DNA from: Clostridiales bacterium
GTDB lineage: Bacteria; Bacillota; Clostridia; Christensenellales; CAG-314
Assembly (NCBI GenBank): GCA_022508345.1
Contig: JAFLVK010000001.1
Span: 480,371-544,370, forward strand
Length of the DNA: 64,000 nt
Reading direction: 5' to 3'
This document shows, in pieces, positions 19,712 through 29,000 of the stretch. A program made the translations under genes and the position numbers. The stretch's first letter is position 1. Each line of letters begins with the position of its first letter. Below the pieces are notes generated by a model. That model worked only from the letters and a program-made list of their open reading frames with translations, searched no databases and had not been told where the DNA came from.

Positions 19712-21538
19712 ATGACAATGAATGTCGACCTACAAACAAAACTTAAAAATTTACCTGACGAGCCGGGCGTGTACATCATGTATGACGCTGACGGCAACAT
19801 TTTGTATGTCGGCAAGGCAAAGATACTGAAAAACCGTGTTCGGCAATACTTCCACGCGTCCACCAACAAGTCGGAAAAGGTGCTGGCAATGCTAAGCCAC
19901 GTTGCCGATTTCAAGTACATCATTACCGCAAGCGAAACGGACGCGCTGAGTCTGGAAAACACCCTTATCAAAAAGCACACTCCGCCCTACAACATTCTAC
20001 TCAAGGACGACAAGCAGTACCCCTATGTCAAGGTGAATTTAAATGCCGACTTCCCCAAGTTTGTGTCCACCAGGAAGCTGCAAAAGGACAAATACAAGTA
20101 CTTCGGTCCCATTACTCAGGGCGGTGCGAAGTCCTTTTTAGAGATACTGGGTAGCGTTTTCCCAACGGTAACGTGCAACAACAACTTCAACAAGCTTCCC
20201 AAAAATTTCCGCCCTTGCTTGAACTACCACATTGGCAAATGCTGCGCTCCGTGTATCGGCAACATCACCAAGGAAGATTACCGCAAGATAGTAAACAGAG
20301 CAGTGGCATTTCTCAGTGGCGATGACAGTGAGGTGCGCGATGTGTTGCAAGAAAAAATGATGGCTGCCTCGGAAAAAATGCAGTACGAGCAGGCGTTGAC
20401 CTACAAGAGGTACTTGCAGCTAATTGACAAAATTTCTCAACAGCGCATTGTGGTGTTGAACAAGTTTGTCGATTACGACATGTTTGCAGTGGCATCCAAT
20501 GGCAAAAATTGCGTTGTCAATCACACAATGATACGTGGTGGCAAGGTTATCTTTTCCGAAAATAACGCCGTGTCCGACGCGGGGTTGGACGAGGCACAAA
20601 CGCTGTCCAGCTTCCTTGCCGAGTACTGCGAAATGGTCAAGCTGTGCGGTGAAATTTACGTCAATGTGGAATTGCCCGATAGCGACGAATTGGCTCAGCT
20701 AATCAAGGAAAAGACGGGCACCAAAACACAAATTTACTGTCCCAAGTTGCAGGATAAAAAACGTCTTGTGGACATGTCCTACCGCAACGCCGTGGAATAT
20801 CTTACCAAAAGTCAAACGTCAATTGACAAAAAGTACAACACTACTCACGGCGCAGTGCTGCAGCTCAAGGAGCTGTTACACCTCAAAAAGCTGCCCACTC
20901 GCGTGGAGTGCTACGACATATCCAACGTACAGGGCGTGGACAAGGTTGCCAGCATGGTGGTGTTCACCAACGGGCAAAAGGACAGTTCGCAGTACCGCCG
21001 TTTCCGAATCAAGACGGTGGAGGGCGCTAACGACTTCGCCAGCATGAAGGAGGTGCTGACCCGCCGCTTTGAGCGCATGAAGCAGGACGACGGTGTATTT
21101 GGCAAAACGCCCGACTTGATTGTTGTCGACGGCGGTTTGGGACAGTTGGACTACGCACGGCGCGCAATGGAGGAGTGCGGTGTGGAAGTGCAGCTTGTGT
21201 CATTGGCCAAGCGCGAAGAGCTTGTGTACACACTGGGCACAAACGAACCTACATTTTTACCGCGCAACAGCTACGCGCTCAATCTGCTAATCAACATTCG
21301 TGACGAAAGCCACCGCTTTGCAATAACCTACTTCCGCAAGCTACACAACAAAAGCAGTATCAAGTCGGTGTTGCAGGACGTGGAGGGTATTGGCGAAAAA
21401 CGGCGCATTGAGCTACATCGCAAGTTTAAATCGATGGACAATTTGCGTGCGGCAACTGTTGAGGAAATTGCCGAAACCAAGGGCATAACGCGACCAATTG
21501 CGGAAAAACTGTACGAGTATCTTCACATAAACGATTAA
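19712..21538 (+). CDS. uvrC: Excinuclease ABC subunit C
   Basis: LKNLPDEPGVYIMYDADGNILYVGKAKILKNRVRQYF (GIY-YIG), ECYDISNVQG, C-terminal HhH. Confidence 0.98.
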   Translation: MTMNVDLQTKLKNLPDEPGVYIMYDADGNILYVGKAKILKNRVRQYFHASTNKSEKVLAMLSHVADFKYIITASETDALSLENTLIKKHTPPYNILLKDDKQYPYVKVNLNADFPKFVSTRKLQKDKYKYFGPITQGGAKSFLEILGSVFPTVTCNNNFNKLPKNFRPCLNYHIGKCCAPCIGNITKEDYRKIVNRAVAFLSGDDSEVRDVLQEKMMAASEKMQYEQALTYKRYLQLIDKISQQRIVVLNKFVDYDMFAVASNGKNCVVNHTMIRGGKVIFSENNAVSDAGLDEAQTLSSFLAEYCEMVKLCGEIYVNVELPDSDELAQLIKEKTGTKTQIYCPKLQDKKRLVDMSYRNAVEYLTKSQTSIDKKYNTTHGAVLQLKELLHLKKLPTRVECYDISNVQGVDKVASMVVFTNGQKDSSQYRRFRIKTVEGANDFASMKEVLTRRFERMKQDDGVFGKTPDLIVVDGGLGQLDYARRAMEECGVEVQLVSLAKREELVYTLGTNEPTFLPRNSYALNLLINIRDESHRFAITYFRKLHNKSSIKSVLQDVEGIGEKRRIELHRKFKSMDNLRAATVEEIAETKGITRPIAEKLYEYLHIND

Positions 21539-21540
21539 AA

Positions 21541-21567
21541 AAACACGCCATTACCTGGCGTGTTTTT
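21541..21567. terminator. Terminator between convergent uvrC and dut
   Basis: AAACACGCCA-TTACC-TGGCGTGTTTTT. Confidence 0.8.
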
Positions 21568-21596
21568 GACTGTATGTCAATTGATAAAGCCGCCCC

Positions 21597-22088
21597 TTAC
21601 ACAGCAGAGGAGCCTTTTTTAGTGGTGGAGCCTAAACCACCGTTTCTTTTTGTAGTTACGTTATCGTCTTCGGTTAGCATGTACTGCACAAATATCCCCT
21701 GTGCAAATGCGGAGCCTTGCGCAATCTCCAGCAACTTGTCGCTTTCGTTAGTCATGCGGATGAAGATGTGACCTTCGTTGTCGCTTTCGGCATAATCGGC
21801 ATCGATTATCCCAACGGTGTTGTTCAGGCGCAACTTGTACTTGAAGCCCAGCCCGCTGCGTGGAAAAATCATCAGGCACCAGTTGTCAGGCATCAGCGCG
21901 CGCACCCCTGTGGCGACGGTAACTGTTTCATTGGGTTGAAAGGTAAGAGCAGTGGGAGCAAAAAAATCGTACCCCGCGCTTTTGGCCGTTGCACGCCTGG
22001 GAAGCTTTATGCTTTCGTACGTTTCCCTTGTTCCGTTTGTGCTAAATGTTTCAAAACTCACTTTTTCAAACTTTGCCGCTGTTCTCAT
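21597..22088 (-). CDS. dut: dUTP diphosphatase-like protein
   Basis: PRRATAKSAGYDFFAPTALTFQPNETVTVATGVRALMPDNWCLMIFPRSGLGFKYKLRLNNTVGIIDADY; SD AAGGAGA. Confidence 0.9.
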   Translation of the reverse strand: MRTAAKFEKVSFETFSTNGTRETYESIKLPRRATAKSAGYDFFAPTALTFQPNETVTVATGVRALMPDNWCLMIFPRSGLGFKYKLRLNNTVGIIDADYAESDNEGHIFIRMTNESDKLLEIAQGSAFAQGIFVQYMLTEDDNVTTKRNGGLGSTTKKGSSAV

Positions 22089-22212
22089 AGTATTTCTCCT
22101 TGTGTGTGTATTTATTTTACCATAGCTTTGGTATTTTCTCAACCAAATAAAAACTTGATTTTCACTGTTGTTTTATGATACAATGTTATCATTACAAAGG
22201 AGAGTGTCACAT

Positions 22213-23988
22213 ATGTCACTTCGATTACTTAAAACAGTGTGGGGCGAGTCCCTTTCCGACAAACCTTTGCAGGAATATCCCCGTCCGCAATTTGAGCGTA
22301 AAAGCTACGTCAACCTCAACGGCTACTGGGACTACGCAATTACCAAGTCGGATGCTATCCCTGCTAATTTCGACGGAAAAATTCTTGTTCCGTTTTCACC
22401 CGAAAGTATTTTGTCCGGCGTTAACCGTCAGCTCAAGCCCAACGAATATCTGTACTACCGCACAATATTTACCCTGCCCAAGGGGTTCACAAGGGATATT
22501 GTACTACTCAATTTCGGCGCGGTAGATCAGGTGTGTGATGTGTACGTCAACGGCGTGCATATTGGGCATCATGAGGGCGGCTACAACTCATTCAGCATGG
22601 ATATCACCTTTGCGCTTGCAGAGGTTGACAACGAGCTGCTTGTGCGCGTCCGTGACTTTACCGACACGTCCTATCACACATGCGGTAAGCAGTCTACGCG
22701 CCGTGGGGGCATGTGGTACACTCCCCAAAGCGGAATATGGCAAACGGTGTGGCTGGAGAGCGTACCCGCGCAGTATATATCCGGCATGCGTATCACGCCG
22801 GACTTCGACAAAGCGCAGGTAACAATAGAGGCGGACTGCAACTTCGACGAGCCCATCACCGTAAAGGTATTTGACGGCGACAAGGAAATTGCACAAAACG
22901 ACGGCGTTGGCACCGTCACAATTGCTTTCCCCAACGGCAAGTTTAAACCGTGGACTCCGGAAAATCCGCACCTGTACAATCTCAAGGTTATTTCCCGCAG
23001 AGACTGGGTGGAAAGCTACTTCGGTATGCGCAAGTTCGGCTGTGAAAAGGTGGGCAACTACTACCGTCTCATGCTCAACAACAAGCCCTACTTCCACAAC
23101 GGACTGTTGGACCAGGGCTACTACAGCGACGGACTGTACACTGCGCCCAGCGACGAAGCGCTAATATTCGACATCACTACAGCCAAGGAGCTGGGCTTTA
23201 ACATGCTGCGCAAGCACATCAAGGTGGAGCCTGCCCGTTGGTACTATCATTGCGACAGGCTTGGCATGCTTGTTTGGCAGGACATGCCCAGCGGTGGAAC
23301 TCGTCAAAACAAGATGGCAACGCTGTATCTGCCCTTTATCGGCATGAACAAGCTAAGTGACACCAACTACAGGCGTAATTCGCGTGCCAGTGAAAAGAGT
23401 CGCAACCAGTACGTTGAGGAATACGCGGAAATGATAAACCAGCTGTACAACTGCGTGTCCATTGCTATGTGGGTGCCCTTCAACGAGGGGTGGGGTCAGT
23501 TCGACGCCAACAAAATTGCCGCACTGACCAAGGACTTGGACAACACCCGCACTGTAGACCATGCCAGCGGTTGGCATGACCAAGGGGGCGGCGACATCAA
23601 GAGCCTGCATGTGTATTTCAAAAAGGTGAAGTTGCCCAAGGAAAAAAGGCGCGCGATATGCCTTACGGAATTTGGCGGTTACAGCTTCAAGGATGACAGT
23701 CACAGCTTCAACCCCGAAAGCACCTACAGTTACAAAAAGTTTGCAACCCTGCACGAATTTAACCGTGGCATAAAGGAGCTGTACGAGCGCGACGTAATTG
23801 CTCACATCAGCAAGGGGCTCAGCGCAACTGTTTACACACAGCTTACGGACGTAGAGGACGAAGTAAACGGACTGCTTACATATGACCGCAAAGTACTAAA
23901 GGTGGATGGCGAACTTATGCGTACCATCAACAGCAAGGTAAATTTGCAAAGGCTTGCTGAGCTACTGGAAAAGAGCAAAGGCGTGTAG
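22213..23988 (+). CDS. Glycoside hydrolase family 2 (beta-galactosidase/glucuronidase-like)
   Basis: Sugar-binding, Ig-like and TIM-barrel regions: YVNLNGYWDY, MLRKHIKVEPARWYYHCDRLGMLVWQDMPSG, MWVPFNEGWGQFD. Confidence 0.9.
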   Translation: MSLRLLKTVWGESLSDKPLQEYPRPQFERKSYVNLNGYWDYAITKSDAIPANFDGKILVPFSPESILSGVNRQLKPNEYLYYRTIFTLPKGFTRDIVLLNFGAVDQVCDVYVNGVHIGHHEGGYNSFSMDITFALAEVDNELLVRVRDFTDTSYHTCGKQSTRRGGMWYTPQSGIWQTVWLESVPAQYISGMRITPDFDKAQVTIEADCNFDEPITVKVFDGDKEIAQNDGVGTVTIAFPNGKFKPWTPENPHLYNLKVISRRDWVESYFGMRKFGCEKVGNYYRLMLNNKPYFHNGLLDQGYYSDGLYTAPSDEALIFDITTAKELGFNMLRKHIKVEPARWYYHCDRLGMLVWQDMPSGGTRQNKMATLYLPFIGMNKLSDTNYRRNSRASEKSRNQYVEEYAEMINQLYNCVSIAMWVPFNEGWGQFDANKIAALTKDLDNTRTVDHASGWHDQGGGDIKSLHVYFKKVKLPKEKRRAICLTEFGGYSFKDDSHSFNPESTYSYKKFATLHEFNRGIKELYERDVIAHISKGLSATVYTQLTDVEDEVNGLLTYDRKVLKVDGELMRTINSKVNLQRLAELLEKSKGV

Positions 23989-23993
23989 AGAAC

Positions 23994-24437
23994 ATGATTC
24001 ACGAGCGGTTTATGCGTTTGGCATTGAAGCAAGCGCAGATATCCTACAAAAATGACGAAGTACCCATTGGCGCAGTGGTGGTGAAAGACGGCGCGGTTAT
24101 TGCGCGCGCCCACAACACGCGCAACGCTTCCAAGAACGCCTGTGAGCATGCCGAGCTTACGGCAATACAGCGCGCATGCAAGGTTTTGGGCGATTGGCGC
24201 CTTACTGGGTGCGACTTGTACGTTACGCTTGAGCCTTGCGTTATGTGCCTTGGAGCGTGCTACAACGCGCGTATTTCCAATGTGTATTTTGGCGCGTACG
24301 ACCTTAGCGGCAAGGGGTGTGTTCAGCTGTCCGAAATGATAGGGCACACCTTGAACCACGAGCTTACCCTGCAAGGTGGCGTGCTGGAAAATGAGTGTTC
24401 ACAAATACTGACTGAGTATTTCAAAAGTAAAAGATAG
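23994..24437 (+). CDS. tadA: tRNA adenosine(34) deaminase TadA
   Basis: NDEVPIGAVVVKDG, CEHAELTAI, TLEPCVMCLGA. Confidence 0.93.
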   Translation: MIHERFMRLALKQAQISYKNDEVPIGAVVVKDGAVIARAHNTRNASKNACEHAELTAIQRACKVLGDWRLTGCDLYVTLEPCVMCLGACYNARISNVYFGAYDLSGKGCVQLSEMIGHTLNHELTLQGGVLENECSQILTEYFKSKR

Positions 24438-24470
24438 CAAAGCTTTTTACACAACTAAAGCCATTAAACA

Positions 24471-24497
24471 AGCGGAGAGTGTACTGCTCTCCGCTAA
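24471..24497. terminator. Terminator between convergent tadA and AmaP-like gene
   Basis: AGCGGAGAG-TGTACTG-CTCTCCGCT then A-run. Confidence 0.65.
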
Positions 24498-24501
24498 AAA
24501 A

Positions 24502-25287
24502 TTACTCTTCTTCCTGTTCTTCCTCTTCCGTTTCCGCAGAGGTGTGCTGTCCGTTTTCGTGCAGTTGTTCGCGTATTTCTTCAACAACCTTTGCGTCCTC
24601 AGGGGAGGTATTAGATTTGTTTTCCGTTTCTTCGTCAAGTGGGTCGTCCGCTCCGTTGTTTAAGCACACGCCCTCTACATGCTTGGACGGCGATGCGTAA
24701 ATGTCAGCGGATAGCTCACGTTGTTGCGTGAGGGTTTTCGCCTGTTTTTCCGCCTTTTCCACATCAGGCTTGTAGCTGCTTTTCAACCTGCGGATAACAA
24801 AGTTAATGGAGTTGAACGTAAGCCCCAATGTGTTTTTGAAAGCGTCAGCAATAAGGCAGCGCAGCTTGTCCACCGATTGCGAGACGTTGTGTGTGTTTAC
24901 GTCTATTTTCACCGTTATGTCAAAGCCCTGTTTTTCGTCCATGCGCATTTTTGTTTTGCGCACGCGTATACCGTGCACCTTTTTGGCGCAGCTGTGAACA
25001 ATGTTGCGTATCACCTTTACGTTGGCGTGAGTTGCGCTTTCACTGTCGCAAAACAGCAGTATTTGGCGCAGATATTCCGCTTCCGAAAAGTTGATGTAAA
25101 TGATATATGCCGACAGCAAGCCGTACACAATTGCCAGTATCACTAGCAGTGTAACGAACACTCCGTTGTCTCTAAGCCCATCGTTGTAGGGAATTACCCC
25201 CGTGATGTACAGTATGGTTGTGATAACAAATATCAGCGTAATACACACCTGTACGCATATTGCAATTTTTTCTGTAATTTTTCTCAT
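24502..25287 (-). CDS. Alkaline-shock membrane anchor (AmaP)-like protein
   Basis: Two N-terminal TM helices then an Asp23-like region and acidic tail; SD AGGAGA. Confidence 0.55.
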   Translation of the reverse strand: MRKITEKIAICVQVCITLIFVITTILYITGVIPYNDGLRDNGVFVTLLVILAIVYGLLSAYIIYINFSEAEYLRQILLFCDSESATHANVKVIRNIVHSCAKKVHGIRVRKTKMRMDEKQGFDITVKIDVNTHNVSQSVDKLRCLIADAFKNTLGLTFNSINFVIRRLKSSYKPDVEKAEKQAKTLTQQRELSADIYASPSKHVEGVCLNNGADDPLDEETENKSNTSPEDAKVVEEIREQLHENGQHTSAETEEEEQEEE

Positions 25288-25400
25288 ACTACTTTCTCCT
25301 GTGCCGATAGTATGGGCAATTATAGAAAAAATTACTTATTTAACTAAATTGTTGCAAGCAGTTGCTTTTTTTTTTATATTGATGTATTATATATAGGCAT

Positions 25401-25420
25401 CTGGGTGTAGCGCAGTTTGG
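25401..25420 (+). pseudogene. 5' fragment of tRNA-Pro
   Basis: CTGGGTGTAGCGCAGTTTGG identical to 25561-25580, then unrelated sequence. Confidence 0.8.
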
Positions 25421-25560
25421 CGCGACGCGTTAAGACAACAACACAGTGTGTTGTTGATAGCCAAAGCGCGCAAGGGTTATACCCGAAGCGAGGAAGCGCC
25501 TTGGGCGCTACCAACTGCTATATTAGCAGTAGGTAAAAACAAAATCTAATCAATATATAT

Positions 25561-25637
25561 CTGGGTGTAGCGCAGTTTGGTAGCGCACTAGACTGGGGGT
25601 CTAGGTGTCGCAGGTTCAAGTCCTGTCACTCAGACCA
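25561..25637 (+). tRNA. tRNA-Pro (GGG)
   Basis: Cloverleaf: acceptor CTGGGTG/CACTCAG, D-stem GCGC/GCGC, anticodon arm CTAGA-CTGGGGG-TCTAG, T arm GCAGG-TTCAAGT-CCTGT, encoded CCA. Confidence 0.96.
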
Positions 25638-25663
25638 GCATGGCGAGCAACGCCTGTTGAGTT

Positions 25664-25707
25664 GCAACAGAAAGGGAGCACAACAAAGTGCCCCCTTTTC
25701 TATTGCT
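25664..25707 (+). terminator. tRNA-Pro terminator region, copy A
   Basis: GCAACAGAAAGGGAGCACAACAAAGTGCCCCCTTTTCTATTGCT; stem GGGAGCAC/GTGCCCCC. Confidence 0.65.
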
Positions 25708-25810
25708 TCCTTTGTGGCGTGCTCGCTTAGTCGGTATCGTCACAGGTGTATGAAATAACGTGACGGGATTGACTTCGTAGCAATCCCTGTTCCGTCGCTT
25801 ACGCTCCTTA

Positions 25811-25831
25811 CAAGTCCTGTCACTCAGACCA
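25811..25831 (+). pseudogene. 3' fragment of tRNA-Pro
   Basis: CAAGTCCTGTCACTCAGACCA identical to 25617-25637. Confidence 0.85.
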
Positions 25832-25912
25832 TTGTCGGTTGCTCCTCTCCCCAACAAATGCACTTCGTTAATATTTGTTGGGGTCCCCTTGTTACTACTT
25901 CGCATTGTTGTC

Positions 25913-25957
25913 GCAACAGAAAAAGGACACAACAAAGGTGTCCTTTTTTCTATTGCT
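25913..25957 (+). terminator. Terminator region, copy B
   Basis: GCAACAGAAAAAGGACACAACAAAGGTGTCCTTTTTTCTATTGCT, similar to 25664-25707; perfect stem AAAAAGGACAC/GTGTCCTTTTT. Confidence 0.8.
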
Positions 25958-26012
25958 AAAAGTGAGTAAATGTGTTACAATAATGCCATAATATATTAGG
26001 GGGAGTTGTATC

Positions 26013-29000
26013 GTGAAGAAAAACCTTCTTATATTAGTTCTTTTCGTATTGCTAGTTGTCTGCGCGGTGTTGCTGTGCGGATGCTTTGGCTTGTTTGGAA
26101 ACGACAACACCAATAAAGACGGCAAGGTTGCCTTATCCAAGGAAAACTTTACTAGCTTTCCGTCTGACGGTACGCACACCTACCAATACACAGGTGACGA
26201 AATAACGGTATATAGTGATGTAACTATCAACAGGCCGGACAACAAAGATGACGTGCCCAACTGGATGTTCAACTTCACCTACGCAAACAACATCAAGGTG
26301 GGTACTGCAACGGTAACAATAACTGCCACTGAGCAAAATCGCTACTACTACGGCAGTGTGAGTTTCGACTTTACCATTGAAAAGGGTGAAGTTTCCGTGC
26401 ACGATATGGATCAGCTGCTTTACGAGCTGGAAAGCGACAACGCTTATTGCATAACCGCCCATTGCAACATTGATTTCGGTCAAAGAAATGTGGTTGTCAA
26501 GAAAGGGGTAACGCTCGTGGTTCCCATTTCAAACGAAACGACCACCTTTGTCGTTGGCGGTAAGCTTGAAAACAACGGCGCAATCGAAACGAAAAATCTC
26601 AACAACTCCTACAATGGATCGCTTGAATTTGTCAACAACGGCGAAATAGTCAACAATGGCGAAATAGTTGCCAATACACAAATATCCTTGTGCAACAACG
26701 GCACATTTACAAATAACGGCAAGTTCACCGTAACCGACGACGAATACGCCATTTTCACAAAAGATAGCGCCATTCCCAACGTGTGTCAAACGGATGGCAA
26801 ACCTGCCACACAGTACGTGCGTACACCTCTGACAGCAGAGAACGTGCGGCTATCATTTTACAGCGCGGTTTACAAGGAATCAGCCTGGGAAAACAGGCCG
26901 AATGTTTCGCTTACCTACAACGGCGAAGTGTATACCACCCAGTTCACCAAGGAGTACCGAGACTACGACCACGCAGGCACGGCGTACGTTGACGTAACCG
27001 TTGGGCAATGGGATTTCTACTTCTACGGTAGCGTAGCCGTACCCTACGAAATAACGAAGGCTAGCATTCGTGTCAAAAATGTTGCCGAATACAACAAGTA
27101 CGCGGCTACGGGCAATTACGGCACCTTCAACGCCCCCGATGGCTTCAATCTCTATTTAGATGAAGTCATGGTGATAGATGAAGGCAATGAATTTAACACG
27201 AGTTTCTTTAACGTGTACGGTTCGCTACAAAACAACGGAACAATTGTTACAACGTCAGCTTTCAGCTTGGGCAAAAATGGCATCCTGGTCAACAATGGCT
27301 CAATAACTGCTACCAGTGGATCATTTTCGGCGCCTATGGTAAACGGTGCAAACGCGCAATTTGTTATAAACGGCAACGCATACTTTTACCATCAATTAGT
27401 AAACAAGGGTACCTTTACCGTAACTCCGTCCGCTTACGCCTTGATAGAAGTTGCGTCTGATTGCGGAATTGAAAACAGTGGTACGTTTACAATTGACGGA
27501 GATATTGTTTGCCACACGTTGGACGTTTTTAGCAACAGCGGTACTTTTGTCAATACCAACACTGTGTGGTCGAACATTGAATTGCCCAGCGACTTCACTA
27601 ACGTCATAGTAAAACGACAACTAACGCTTGACGACGTTACGCTGGAAACTGACACCCACACCTACGACAAAACGGCGAAACCTGCTGTGGTGACTTTCTC
27701 AACACCATTGACACAAGGTCAGTACAGAATTAGTTACACCTACGACGGTAGCTATTCGCCAACTACCACCTCACCCATAAATGCAGGAAAAATAACCGTC
27801 ACAATACAAATTGTAAATGAAAAAACGGTATATTTGTACAACAGTAGTGTAAGCGTTCCGTACGAAATACTGCGCGCAGAAACAGGCGTAGCCACCGCTC
27901 AGCAGTTGTACGACGCAAGCAATGACGACAACTACTACCGCGTATATCTTACCGGCGATATCACTTTTTCCGGAGCAAAAAATGCCAGCGGAAGTACAAG
28001 TACCCTAAGGGTGGCGAAAGGTGTTGAACTTGACACCAACGGATATAGGCTGACGATTGGCTCCACGGGCAATTCCTACGTTTATAACTACGGAACAATA
28101 CTTAATTCTTTAGTAGAGAATTATCCTGCCAACTTTACGCCTACCGCGAACGACTGCGGAGTATATCTTGCTTCGACAAGAATGTACAACTACGGCTCAA
28201 TCGTCAACAACAATCTGTTTTACTTTGATGCCAAATCCGACGTTGCAGAATATGAAGGTAGTAGCATAGAAAATCACGGCTTAATGTATTTGACAGGTTT
28301 ACTTTCCGACGTTACCGAAGTGGTAAATGACGGTCAAATCTACGAAAGAGAAGATCTGAAAAAACTACAAGACAATCGCACCCGCGTAACACTGGACCGC
28401 TGGGAATGGGAATATATCGCCGAGGAACTGTATCCGCAGCTTATGCTATTCGACAAAAACGGCGACCCAGTTGAGATAACGGAAGATAGATTTAGAGTAG
28501 TAACCAAAAACGACGTAGCCTATAGACTGTGCGTCGTTGAAGTCGCGGCGTTGGACGAGTTCGACAAGCTATTTTTCGGTTCATGCTTACTTTCTGTCAA
28601 AATCAACAAAAGCGTGGCAAAGGTGAGCGATATGCAGTCGCTCATTACCGCAACGCAGGACAGCAACTACATTGGTTACGAGATTGTTGCAGGATTTGCA
28701 TTGAGTAGCAACGTAACATTGCCCGGCGGAACATTCCTTGATTTGGGATTGTACGGCTTTACGGGTTACAGTGCCAACTACACCGTAGATTGCACCTCCG
28801 GCGCAGAAATTTGGGTTAGTGTTTCCGACGCGAACAGACTTACAACATACCTACCTGTTGCAGACAGAATAACTTTTGTCGGCGACATTACAGACGAAAT
28901 CAGCGTGAGCGTTACGTTCAAGTCCGCAACTATGGGAGCAATAAACGGATTGACGCTCTTTAAAAAGTCCTTCAACAGTCTCACTATTGACTTGAACGGA

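Noticed and set aside
25617-25831. An integrated mobile element at tRNA-Pro
   Set aside because: Only ~195 bp between the direct repeats and no integrase; reported as a scar or duplication only.
25630-25935. 101-aa minus-strand ORF over the tRNA-Pro region
   Set aside because: Overlaps tRNA and duplicated terminators; no SD or domain.
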